DNA from: Thermoplasmata archaeon
Lineage (GTDB): Archaea; Thermoplasmatota; DTKX01; JAHFTX01
Assembly (NCBI GenBank): GCA_023265395.1
Contig: JAHFTX010000018.1
Span: 1 to 51,075 of the forward strand
Direction of reading: 5' to 3'
DNA: 51,075 nucleotides
Shown: positions 42,592 to 50,851 of the stretch, piece by piece
How positions within the stretch are numbered: the stretch's first letter is position 1
How the letters are laid out: every line of letters starts with the position of its first letter
Notes under the pieces: model-generated
The model's database searches: none
Told to the model about the DNA's origin: nothing
The model's input: only the letters and a program-made list of their open reading frames with translations
Made by a program: the position numbers and the translations under genes

Positions 42592-44037
42592 TCAGGAGGC
42601 GGTGGGCCGCTGGGGGGGCCGTTTGGCGCCAGCCATCGGGAGGACCTCGCCACCGACCTCGGCGACCCGCCGCTGCAGGGTGGCAGCCTCGCGGGCCTTG
42701 CACAGGATGTCGAGCACCTCGCGCCGTTGGTTGGTGCGCGTCGAGACCACCAGCGTCGAGCCATGGACCCAGGCCCTGAGCGCCTGTGCCGCCGGCCCCT
42801 TGGGCAGCCGCACCTCCATCGCCTGCACGTAAGAGAGGCTGCGCAACGTGCCGGTAATCCCGGCGGCGAGGCGGTCCATGCCCGCGCCGCTCTTGGCCGA
42901 GATGGCCACCGCCCCCTCGATCAGGGGCTGCGCGGCCGGCAGGAGCTCCTGCAACCCCACCAGGCGCTGCTGCAACGCGGCGGGCTCGAGGCGGTCGGTC
43001 TTGTTGCACACCAGCAGGATCGCACGGTCCTGCGCCGAATCCTCACGACCGATGATCCCCAGGGCGGCGGTCAGCTTCCGCGCCATCTCGCTGACGTCGT
43101 CGGAACAGTCGAGGACCAGCAGGATGGCGTCGGCCAGGGTCATCTCCTCCAGGGTCGCCCGGAACGCCTCCAACAACAGCGGCGGCAGGTCCTGGACGAA
43201 ACCGACGGTGTCGGTCAACAGCAGCTGCTTGGAGACCTGCGCGCCCCTGCCGGGTGCTGCCCACGATGGCAGCGGCACCTCGCCCGCGCGACGGGTCAGC
43301 GGGGCCAGCGTCGAGAACACCCGGTCCTCGACGACCACCTGCTCGCCGGTCATGGTGCGCATCAGCGTCGACTTGCCCGCGTTGGTGTAGCCGGCGATGG
43401 CCACCAGGAAGTACCCGCCGTCGCGGCGTCGCTCCCGCAGCATCGCTCGCGAGGTGCGCAGCTTCTCGAGCTCGGCATCGATGCGTTTGCGTCGTCGCGT
43501 GACCTGGGGGAGGTAGATGTCGGCGGTCTGCTCACCGCCCGCCATGTAGCCGGCGTGTTCACCGGTCTTCATGCGGTGGATGTACTCGCGGATGAAGGGG
43601 ATCTCGTACTCGAGCATCGCCCGCTCGACCTGTAGTCGTGCCTCGGGGCTCTGCGCACGGCTCGAGAACACCTCGAGGATGATCCGGCTGCGGTCGAACA
43701 CCTTGAGGTCGGGCTGGTCGGGGTGCAGGCGCCGCTCCAGACGGAACAGCTGCCCCGGGCGCAGGTCGGCATTGACCGCCAGCAGCGCGATCTTCTGTTC
43801 CTTGGCCGCTGCCGCGACCTCCTCGAGCTTGCCCTCGCCGACATAGAGTGACGGGTGGGCATGGCGCTTCTGCACGATCGTGCCGACGATCGCGTAGCCG
43901 AGCGCCGCGACCAGCTCGGAGAGCTCCTGCAGCTGTGCCTCCAAGGTCTCCGTCGGGACCCCAGGGGGTGCCACCGACAACAGGAGGGCGGTGCCTGCGG
44001 GCGCCGAAGGGCGCGACGGTGGCGTGGGCATCAGCAT
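42592..44037 (-). CDS. hflX: GTPase HflX
   Basis: A 481-residue ribosome-associated GTPase. The N-terminal HflX domain has YVGEGKLEEV and FDRSRIILEVF; the GTPase has G1 GYTNAGKST (216-224), G3 DTVGF and G4 NKTD. The family stretch ARLQVERAMLEY precedes the coiled-coil helices. HflX splits stalled or heat-stressed ribosomes and binds near the peptidyl transferase centre. ATG 44037 has GGAG 4-5 nt upstream; a second ATG at 44031 and a spurious upstream extension exist. It is followed by the methyltransferase gene 81 nt downstream, which appears to have its own promoter. Confidence 0.95.
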   Translation of the reverse strand: MLMPTPPSRPSAPAGTALLLSVAPPGVPTETLEAQLQELSELVAALGYAIVGTIVQKRHAHPSLYVGEGKLEEVAAAAKEQKIALLAVNADLRPGQLFRLERRLHPDQPDLKVFDRSRIILEVFSSRAQSPEARLQVERAMLEYEIPFIREYIHRMKTGEHAGYMAGGEQTADIYLPQVTRRRKRIDAELEKLRTSRAMLRERRRDGGYFLVAIAGYTNAGKSTLMRTMTGEQVVVEDRVFSTLAPLTRRAGEVPLPSWAAPGRGAQVSKQLLLTDTVGFVQDLPPLLLEAFRATLEEMTLADAILLVLDCSDDVSEMARKLTAALGIIGREDSAQDRAILLVCNKTDRLEPAALQQRLVGLQELLPAAQPLIEGAVAISAKSGAGMDRLAAGITGTLRSLSYVQAMEVRLPKGPAAQALRAWVHGSTLVVSTRTNQRREVLDILCKAREAATLQRRVAEVGGEVLPMAGAKRPPQRPTAS

Positions 44038-44231
44038 CCGCTCCCCGCTCGTTGGGGAGGCAGGCTGCCCAACGACTGAGGGGCAATGAGGCTGACGGTC
44101 GCCATCGGAGGGGACGCCGCGATCGCAAGCGGTTGCCGGAGCGGTGGTGCCGGTTTGCCAACGACCAAACGACCTGCATCGCTTGATACCATCCCGGGGC
44201 AGCACCCTCGTTGCGGAGGCCTTGGGACACG
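44038..44231. other. Divergent intergenic region hflX / small exoprotein
   Basis: It holds the promoters of both genes. A 6-bp inverted repeat GTTGGG...CCCAAC sits near hflX, and the TATA-like CTTGATAC near 44182-44189 serves the plus-strand gene. Nothing else is recognised. Confidence 0.35.
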
Positions 44232-44927
44232 ATGCGACGGACGGTCGGAGCAGGGTCCAGCCATGGGAAGGCTATCCTCCTAGGACTGCTCGGGGTCGCG
44301 CTGCTCTCGCTGCTCCCTTCCGCCGCGGCATGCCAACCCAGCGGTGCACTCACTGGCTGGAGCATCTCGAACGATGCCGAACCAGGCGGATCCGATTCCC
44401 CCTCGCTTGGAACCGAGCGTTCCCAGTTCCTCGAGGTGCCCGGAAAGCCTGCGCCACGAAACGTCTCCGTGCGGTTGCTCCTCGGCTCCGACGCGCCCTC
44501 CTCGGGGCCCTACTCCGTCGATTGGGGGGATGGATCGACCACCAACGCGACCAACGAGACGAACCTGGTGCACCAGTATCGGAACGTCTCCTGGCGCCCT
44601 GAGTGTCGTCAGACCGACGACGTGCCCAGCTCCGGTGGTGGGTGCTCATACGAGGCACGGTATATGGTCCGCCTCAGCACAGCGCCCGCGGCTGAGGAGG
44701 AGTGCACCGTGCAGCGGGACATCCACCTCAACCTCGAGGCGGTCGGGATGCGGACCTCGTGGCACCGGGACCGGCCGGTCCCCCTTCCCCCCGGTGACGG
44801 GGGGGCGCCGCGGAGCGTGATCTCGATCGGGATGGTCCCGATCGTCCTAGGCGGTGGGGTGGGCATGCTGATCCTTGGGGCCCTCTACCTACGGCGACAT
44901 CCGGCTCCCAAGCGGCCAGCGGGGTGA
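44232..44927 (+). CDS. Small secreted membrane-anchored protein
   Basis: A 231-residue protein with signal peptide (AILLGLLGVALLSLLPSAAA), an extracellular part of about 160 residues containing a PKD-like strand SVDWGDGSTTNATNETN, four or more Cys, and a C-terminal membrane helix (MVPIVLGGGVGMLILGALYL) followed by RRHPAPKRPAG. It resembles a miniature of the larger PKD surface proteins here. Function unknown. ATG 44232 follows GGAGG by 13 nt; TTG 44211 is in frame and lies about 26 nt from a weak TATA-like CTTGATAC (44182-44189), so a leaderless TTG start is also possible. Confidence 0.72.
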   Translation: MRRTVGAGSSHGKAILLGLLGVALLSLLPSAAACQPSGALTGWSISNDAEPGGSDSPSLGTERSQFLEVPGKPAPRNVSVRLLLGSDAPSSGPYSVDWGDGSTTNATNETNLVHQYRNVSWRPECRQTDDVPSSGGGCSYEARYMVRLSTAPAAEEECTVQRDIHLNLEAVGMRTSWHRDRPVPLPPGDGGAPRSVISIGMVPIVLGGGVGMLILGALYLRRHPAPKRPAG

Positions 44928-44968
44928 ACGCCCTTCGATCGGCAACGGTGAACATGCCGGATCGGAAG

Positions 44969-44976
44969 GCTTACCT
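44969..44976 (+). promoter_or_regulatory. TATA-like box of HNH endonuclease gene (leaderless)
   Basis: GCTTACCT, centre 27-28 nt before ATG 45000; similar to the other CTTA-core boxes. Confidence 0.4.
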
Positions 44977-44999
44977 CATGCCCCTTGGTGGCCCCGCCT

Positions 45000-45932
45000 A
45001 TGGGGGATCCCCTTGCTCTGCTCCAGGCGCGGTCGCTTCGAGAGCAGCTCGAGCGCCTCCGCTCGAGCTATGGGACCTTTGCCTCGAGCAAGGAGCTCCG
45101 GGGCTGGCTGCAGGGATTCCGAGGGCAGAAAGGGATCTACAAGCCCTCGGGGGCGCGCCACGCGCTGTGGGTGCGACAGACACTACGCGGGACCTACCCC
45201 GATGAGGATCTGAGCCCTAGGCCCGATGGTTCCTGGACCTACCGCTACGCGGCAGAAGGGCGCAAGGGGAGGTCGGATCCTTCGTTGGACACCAACCGGG
45301 CGCTCGTGCAGTGCATGGAGGATGGCATCCCCGTCGGTGTGTTGCGTCAACGTGACATCGGCGACAAGGGCCGGGGCTATGAGATCCTCGGTCTTGCCTT
45401 CGTGCAACAGTTCGATGGGGATCATTTCCTCCTCCAGGGCGAGCCGATGGATTGGCAACGACCTGCGATGACCCAGGCCGACTCGCCCTTCGTGGCGCTG
45501 GAACCCAAGCGGCACGAAAGCGCACAACTGCGGGTGGTCCGTGATCAGCGCTTCGGGGTCGCAGTCCGATACGCCTACCGCGAACGCTGTGCTGCGTGCA
45601 ACGTCGGGTATCGGCTCCGCGGCTCCCCGCTGGGGCTCGAGGCAGCCCACGTCATCCCCGTTGCCAGCAGGGGGACCTCCGTGGACGTCCGCAACGGTGT
45701 CCTGCTCTGCCGCAACCACCACAGCCTCTTTGACGGGTTTGCATGGACCTTCGACGAGGACTTCCGGGTCGTCGTGGCGGATGACCCATCCTTCCGCGAG
45801 AGCGCGGTAGAGAACCATATCCTGCAACTCGAGGACCGGCGCCTGCCCAATCTGCCAGCAGACCGCATGAACTGGCCTGCGCCCGAGGCGATCCGGCACC
45901 GCCTGCGCGAGTTCGAGGCCGCGCAGTCATAG
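45000..45932 (+). CDS. HNH endonuclease, putative modification-dependent restriction type
   Basis: A 310-residue protein. The C-terminal domain is an HNH nuclease: CAACNVGYR, then LEAAHVIPVASRGTSVDVRN and GVLLCRNHHSLFDG, with catalytic His in AAH and the HH/Cys pairs that bind zinc. The N-terminal 190 residues (FRGQKGIYKPSGARHALWVR, then PDGSWTYRY, GIPVGVLRQRD) resemble sensor domains in McrA-like, SRA-type HNH restriction enzymes. No methyltransferase or other restriction subunit is next to it, so a stand-alone type IV enzyme cutting modified DNA is the favoured guess. ATG 45000 fits the TATA box; TTG 44985 is in frame. The region is flanked by ordinary genes, with no mobile element signs. 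Confidence 0.8.
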   Translation: MGDPLALLQARSLREQLERLRSSYGTFASSKELRGWLQGFRGQKGIYKPSGARHALWVRQTLRGTYPDEDLSPRPDGSWTYRYAAEGRKGRSDPSLDTNRALVQCMEDGIPVGVLRQRDIGDKGRGYEILGLAFVQQFDGDHFLLQGEPMDWQRPAMTQADSPFVALEPKRHESAQLRVVRDQRFGVAVRYAYRERCAACNVGYRLRGSPLGLEAAHVIPVASRGTSVDVRNGVLLCRNHHSLFDGFAWTFDEDFRVVVADDPSFRESAVENHILQLEDRRLPNLPADRMNWPAPEAIRHRLREFEAAQS

Positions 45933-46025
45933 GAGGTCGGCAGGGGCTGCCTGAGGTGGGGGCCCTGCGCAGTCCGGCCCCTCGGTCGTCGCGATGGACG
46001 TCGCGCGCCGGGAGTGCCGGGCATC

Positions 46026-46532
46026 CTACCGGCAGTCGCGCCGGCGACCGAGGGTACGGGGTGGCCCCTTCAGCCACGCGCGCATCTCCCAGGTGCGCTC
46101 GAAGCCCAGTGCGGGGTACATCTTGCGCCCCGTCGTCGAGGCGTGCAGCCACATCAGCCGGAAGCGGCGGGAACGCATGTCGGCCAACGCACGGCGTACG
46201 ATGCGTGCGCCGAGCCCCTGGCGCCGGAACGCCGGCTCGGTGAACATGCTCATCAGATAGGGCTCCCGCAACGAGGACCCATGGGGGCTGGGCTGGATCG
46301 AGCGGATCCAGACGCAGCCGCTGGCGACCATCTTCCCGCTCCCGGTCTGCGCGACGTAGGCTACGACGCTGCCGTTGCGCAATCGTGTGCGCACCCAGCG
46401 ACGATAGCGCCGGTCGTGGCTGTCGAGGGCTGCATCGTCGCGCACCCCCATCTCCTCGAACATGCCGCGCCGGTGGCGCACCAACGTGTCGAGGTCGTCG
46501 ACGTCACCGTGGCGGATCCGGATACGAGCCAT
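46026..46532 (-). CDS. GNAT family N-acetyltransferase
   Basis: A 168-residue single-domain GNAT. It has RIRIRHGDVDDLDTLV at the N-terminus, the acetyl-CoA loop FTEPAFRRQGLGARIVRRAL and the C-terminal WLHASTTGRKMYPALGF. The acceptor is unknown. ATG 46532 has GGAGG 4 nt upstream; a longer frame to 46613 overlaps the divergent promoter region. It is divergent from the sialidase-like surface protein. Confidence 0.88.
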   Translation of the reverse strand: MARIRIRHGDVDDLDTLVRHRRGMFEEMGVRDDAALDSHDRRYRRWVRTRLRNGSVVAYVAQTGSGKMVASGCVWIRSIQPSPHGSSLREPYLMSMFTEPAFRRQGLGARIVRRALADMRSRRFRLMWLHASTTGRKMYPALGFERTWEMRAWLKGPPRTLGRRRDCR

Positions 46533-46622
46533 CGCCCTCCACGATCGCTGATGCACGATGAGGATGTCGTCGCACTCCCCAATCTGGGGAGGGACCGATG
46601 TGGCGCGGCCCACTGTCCAAGC

Positions 46623-46643
46623 GTTCCGAACATGTTCATATAC
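46623..46643 (+). promoter_or_regulatory. GTTC/GAAC operator abutting a TATA box
   Basis: GTTC-c-GAAC (46623-46631) and the perfect palindrome GAACATGTTC (46628-46637) overlap, giving three alternating half-sites, immediately followed by ATATAC (46638-46643). A bound dimer would cover the upstream edge of the TATA box. The wHTH regulator at the end of this transcription unit is a candidate binder. Confidence 0.55.
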
Positions 46644-46693
46644 CCAGGATGGGCACCTTCGCCTGCAACGTGCGACAGGAGTGGTGGTGGCGG

Positions 46694-49600
46694 ATGGAGA
46701 AGGGTGGCAGGAGTCCCTACGCGGGGCGAGGAGTCCTTGGTCAGGAGAATGCCAACAGTGGGCGCTGTGGGACGGAGCGCAGTCCTGGAGCGCTGCTCCT
46801 TGCGTGCGTGATGCTGCTGCTGAGTGCGGCTCCCTTGGCAGGGGTGACCTCGGTGGGTGCCGTTGGCACGACGCTGGAGGGGTTTGCTGATGCCCCGCTC
46901 CCCCTCGAACTGAGCTTCCCCGAGGGTGGGGGGAGCGTGCAGGCGGGTGTGGTCGACCCGCCGACCGACGGGACCTTCCTCGACGGGTCGCTCCAGCTGC
47001 GCGGCGAGCCGCTGCTTGCCCAGCAGGACCTCGGATGGGGGACCAACGGCTCGGCCCTCGTCAATGGGACCACCGAGGAGGGGGCGTACGTCGACCTCCT
47101 CGCCCAGCACGGAGGGGGCGGCTGCTGCAGTGTGCCCTCGCCAGCGGTCTCGCTTCGCCACGAGACTCAACAGATGGTGTTGACGCTCCCGCAGGACCTG
47201 CGCGATCCTGTGCTCGATCGCACCGTCGTGGTGCCCGAGGGTGTGACGCTTGCGGCGGGAAACAATTCGCCCGCGTACCCCCCGATTCCGCTTACCAACC
47301 TCGGGACGGTCCACCCGTCCATCTCCTTCCCGGCGGCGATGCTGCCCTCGCGCGACCCGACCCCGGGCGACGACAGCTCGCCGTTGGTCGAGGTCGTGTG
47401 GCGATCCACCCTGACGGGTTCGCTCGGCCACGACTATGGATGCCTCACCTGGTGTGGCGCGGGCGGCAACGGCCACGGTTCTGCACCTTCGCTGCCTCCC
47501 CCTCTAGCGGGACAGAACCTAGGTCCACCGTCGATGGTGGATGCGCCCTACTATGGCGACCGTTGGGTCACCTACCCGGTCCGGGATTCAACCGGGAACG
47601 ACGGGGACGAGATCGCGGTCGCCCACCGTGACGTCAGCACCGATGGCCCCTGGGAGTTCGTGACCAATGTGACGACGCCCGGCGACGGTCTGCGTCCTGA
47701 GTCGCACCTGGTCGTCAGCACCAATGGGACGCTGCAGCTCTTCTGGCTGGAGGACCCCGGAACTGGATGCGGCGACTGCGGCTCCCAGACCCGGGTGATG
47801 ACTGCCACGAGCGAAGATGGCTCTGCCTGGAGCGCCTCCACCGTGTTGTGGGGCGAGGGGGTAGTGGGGCCACTGCAGGTCGCTCGTGGGGGTGATGACA
47901 GCATCCACCTGGCGTTCAGCTACAACTACTGTGGCGGTGGCGGCGCTGGTCCCTGCTCGGAGTACGGGACTGTGACCCTCCACAGCAACGACGCAGGCGT
48001 GACTTTCCATCAGGGATTGGACCTCCCAGGCTACGCCTACGCCACTCCCCGAGCCATCACTGCCAGCCCCGACCCGGCCTCGGGCACCGTGATGTTTGTC
48101 TTTGCGACCTACGGAGGTCCGACCTCTGGCGGTGCACTCTATTGCTACGTCAGCCGAGATTGGGCGCAAAGTCCCGCCTGGGACCTGCAGTCGCAACTGC
48201 TGACCGAGCTCCCTCTGGGGGAAAATGTGACGGCAGTGGACCTGGGCATCAGCGCAGGGGACCACGCACAGGTCGTCTGGGCGCAGGGGCCGCAGGACGG
48301 TATGGGCCTGGCCTCGAATCGCACGTTGTGGCTGAGCACCGACATCGTGGGCTTCTTCGGCCCTGCTATCCCCATCGACCTGACGCCGCGCCCGATCGAT
48401 GCCCTCGCCTTGCAACTGGACAGCGGAGGTTTGGGCCACCTGCTGCTGCTGGAGCCCGACAGCGGGGATCCTCAGGCGCAATGGAACCTCTCCTACCTCT
48501 GGCTCGGTGGCGGAGCGTACGGATGGGTGGGCGATTCGGAGATCCTCTATGGGCTGGTCACGGACATCAATCAGGTCTCCACGGACATCGACCTGCCTGC
48601 GGGGACATCGAGCTTGACGCTGGTGCGCACCAGCGCTGATGGGACCATTTGGGGCACGTGGCATGGTGTCGACAACGGCACGGGCGACCTCGCCCTCGGT
48701 CCCGAGTCCGAGCCGCTGGAGTGGGTACAGTGGTGGGTGCGCCTAAACAGCAACGGCAATGCACGCCCCGTGCTGCAGAGTGTCAGCATCACCTACACGA
48801 CGTTGGCCACGATGGGGACCTACACGACGTCGTGGGAAGATGTCGACGCGCCAGGGGAGCTGATCGGCGCGGCGATTGCCGTCGACAGTGAGGAGGGAAA
48901 TGCGACGCAGCAGTGGGAGCTTGGGGTGCGGCCGACACCATCGGGGATGGCGACGTGGTACCCCATCGATCCGTTGCAGCCCTGGACCGCTGTGACGCCG
49001 CTTACCGCGGCACAGGTCGCACTACGGGTCAAGCTCTCGATTCCCACCTTCGGATCCGGACGCGACTCGCCGGGGCCGTGCGCGTTTTCCGATCCCAAAC
49101 CTGCCTTCTGCTATGCCTACGACCCCGTGGTCCCGCCACAGCTGTGGGGCCTGGCGCTGACGCTGACGACGGGCCGATGGCCTGCCGATGTGCACCTGGC
49201 CTTGGGCTCGCAGGAGGGCACTGACATGCAGCAGGTCGCCCAGTGGGACGGTCCGCTCAACACCACCACCGATGCGGACCTGTTGCCCGCCCTGCTGGAA
49301 CTGCAGCGGCGGGGCACGCCCCCACCCTACGCGATCGTGATCACCAGCAGCAGCGCGGGGGTCGTGGTCGTCGAGGGGATGCAGCTGCACCTCAACCGTG
49401 CGCCGCGCCTGGTGTCGGCAGCCCCCAGCCCCGGCCCGGTCGTGGCCTTGGAGGGACAAGGGGTGGCCCTGCGCGTGGTGGCCACCGACGCCGATGGCGA
49501 TCCGCTCACCTATCGATGGGCGTTCGACGGCACGGAGCTGCCCAGCGCCTCTGGGCCACTGTTGGTCCTCACCGCGCTCACCAACGCTACGATCAGCGTC

Positions 49601-50335
49601 TCCATCAGCGATGGGCTCTCGGTCATCGGGGCGACGTGGCCGCTCCGGGTCCTGCCCGATGGTGGGAACCTGCCACCGGTCGCCGTGCCCCAACCGCTCA
49701 GCCCGGTGACGATGGTCGAGGGGCAGCAGCTGCAGTTCCTCGCCAATGCCACGGACCCCGAGCATGGTACGATGACCTATGGCTGGACCCTCGATGGCCA
49801 GCAGGCCGGTTCGGAGGCCACCTTCACCTACCATCCGGGGCTCGGCGCACGCGGGATGCATACCCTGCTGGCCACGGTGAGCGACGGTACCCACGCCGTA
49901 CCGCTAGCGTGGAGCATCGAGGTGTTGCCCAACCTCCCGCCGCACATCGATGCCCTGCACCCAGGATCGCCGCTGCGGGTCCAGACGGGGGCCAGACTCC
50001 CCCTCTCGATCGAGGCTTCAGACCCTGAGGGCGAGGCGCTGACCTACCTCTGGTCGTTCACCGGCAACCAGAGCGCAGCCGTCGAGTGGCAGGCGCCCAC
50101 GACCTCCGGCCGGCAACGGGTGAGCGTGACCGTCATCGATTCGCTGGGGCAGAGCGCCGTCGCTTCCTGGGAGGTGTCGGTGCAACCGCCCGCGCCGCAG
50201 CGCAGCGTCATCCCCTCGACGACCGCGACCCTGACGATCGGGGCGTTCGGCATCGGCACCGTGGTGGTCTTTTTTCGCCGTGGCGACCGAGGTAGGTCGC
50301 CACCACCTCGTGGGACTGCTCGGACCGCTCTATAG
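46694..50335 (+). CDS. Sialidase-fold and PKD-like surface protein with C-terminal anchor
   Basis: A 1213-residue exported protein. A hydrophobic signal (SPGALLLACVMLLLSAAPLAG) follows a 30-residue leader. About 280-600 looks like a sialidase-type beta-propeller with Asp-box motifs (SEDGSAW, SNDAGVTF) and Cys-rich loops (GTGCGDCGSQ, CGGGGAGPC). About 625-702 (RTSADGTIWGTW, WVQWWVRLNSNG) matches a segment of the PKD lipoprotein at 16317. Beta-rich domains follow to about 900, then three PKD/Ig-like repeats (900-1180; YRWAFDGTEL, YGWTLDGQQAG, YLWSFTGNQS) and a membrane helix at about 1181-1196. Catalytic sialidase residues could not be assigned, so it may only bind glycans. ATG 46694 fits the promoter; longer N-termini would start above the TATA box. 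Confidence 0.82.
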   Translation: MEKGGRSPYAGRGVLGQENANSGRCGTERSPGALLLACVMLLLSAAPLAGVTSVGAVGTTLEGFADAPLPLELSFPEGGGSVQAGVVDPPTDGTFLDGSLQLRGEPLLAQQDLGWGTNGSALVNGTTEEGAYVDLLAQHGGGGCCSVPSPAVSLRHETQQMVLTLPQDLRDPVLDRTVVVPEGVTLAAGNNSPAYPPIPLTNLGTVHPSISFPAAMLPSRDPTPGDDSSPLVEVVWRSTLTGSLGHDYGCLTWCGAGGNGHGSAPSLPPPLAGQNLGPPSMVDAPYYGDRWVTYPVRDSTGNDGDEIAVAHRDVSTDGPWEFVTNVTTPGDGLRPESHLVVSTNGTLQLFWLEDPGTGCGDCGSQTRVMTATSEDGSAWSASTVLWGEGVVGPLQVARGGDDSIHLAFSYNYCGGGGAGPCSEYGTVTLHSNDAGVTFHQGLDLPGYAYATPRAITASPDPASGTVMFVFATYGGPTSGGALYCYVSRDWAQSPAWDLQSQLLTELPLGENVTAVDLGISAGDHAQVVWAQGPQDGMGLASNRTLWLSTDIVGFFGPAIPIDLTPRPIDALALQLDSGGLGHLLLLEPDSGDPQAQWNLSYLWLGGGAYGWVGDSEILYGLVTDINQVSTDIDLPAGTSSLTLVRTSADGTIWGTWHGVDNGTGDLALGPESEPLEWVQWWVRLNSNGNARPVLQSVSITYTTLATMGTYTTSWEDVDAPGELIGAAIAVDSEEGNATQQWELGVRPTPSGMATWYPIDPLQPWTAVTPLTAAQVALRVKLSIPTFGSGRDSPGPCAFSDPKPAFCYAYDPVVPPQLWGLALTLTTGRWPADVHLALGSQEGTDMQQVAQWDGPLNTTTDADLLPALLELQRRGTPPPYAIVITSSSAGVVVVEGMQLHLNRAPRLVSAAPSPGPVVALEGQGVALRVVATDADGDPLTYRWAFDGTELPSASGPLLVLTALTNATISVSISDGLSVIGATWPLRVLPDGGNLPPVAVPQPLSPVTMVEGQQLQFLANATDPEHGTMTYGWTLDGQQAGSEATFTYHPGLGARGMHTLLATVSDGTHAVPLAWSIEVLPNLPPHIDALHPGSPLRVQTGARLPLSIEASDPEGEALTYLWSFTGNQSAAVEWQAPTTSGRQRVSVTVIDSLGQSAVASWEVSVQPPAPQRSVIPSTTATLTIGAFGIGTVVVFFRRGDRGRSPPPRGTARTAL

Positions 50336-50801
50336 TCGGCTGCGACGGCAGCAGGTGCTCGACAACTTCCTGCGCGGCCGCATCTATGAGCATGTGCGCT
50401 CCAACCCCGGGGTCAGCTCGGGCAAGGTCCAGCAGGCGGTCGGTTCGGGACTGAGCACGATCTGCTACCACCTGCAGCGGCTCGAGCAGGAGGAGTTCGT
50501 CCACTCGGTGCGGCGGGGCTGGTACCGTCACTACTACAGCACCGACGTCGCGCACCAGGAGGCGCTCGGTCAGAGTCGGCGTCTGCAAGAGGATATCCTC
50601 CGGCAGGTAAGCGATCAGCCGGGGATCGGTCAGCGAGCCCTTGCCCGCAGCCTCCGACGCAGCAGCAGCTCCGTCCATCACGAGGTCCACCGCCTCGAGG
50701 GGCTGGGGCTGCTCACGGTCGCTCGCAGTGGCACGCTCAGCAGGCTCTACGTCGATGCGCCGGTGGGCCGGAGACGGGCGCAGTCGGACTCCGAGGAGTG
50801 A
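50280..50801 (+). CDS. Tandem winged-helix transcriptional regulator
   Basis: A 173-residue protein with two winged-helix domains: about 26-80 (RGRIYEHVRSNPGVSSGKVQ, then STICYHLQRLEQEEFVHSV) and about 95-155 (DILRQVSDQPGIGQRALARS, then SSSVHHEVHRLEGLGLLTV). This arrangement is common among archaeal regulators. No metal or ligand site is apparent. GTG 50280 makes it overlap the surface-protein gene by 56 nt in another frame; GTG 50310 is an alternative start that still overlaps. Overlap implies cotranscription, so it may autoregulate through the GTTC/GAAC operator at 46623-46643. Confidence 0.8.
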   Translation: MATEVGRHHLVGLLGPLYSRLRRQQVLDNFLRGRIYEHVRSNPGVSSGKVQQAVGSGLSTICYHLQRLEQEEFVHSVRRGWYRHYYSTDVAHQEALGQSRRLQEDILRQVSDQPGIGQRALARSLRRSSSSVHHEVHRLEGLGLLTVARSGTLSRLYVDAPVGRRRAQSDSEE

Positions 50802-50851
50802 GCGACGGCTGGGCGAGGAAAAGGTTGAAACGCTCACCCCCCTCGTAGGCC

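Noticed and set aside
41632-43635. Open plus-strand frame of about 670 codons opposite the methyltransferase and hflX
   Set aside because: Shadow of two minus-strand genes with clear motifs.
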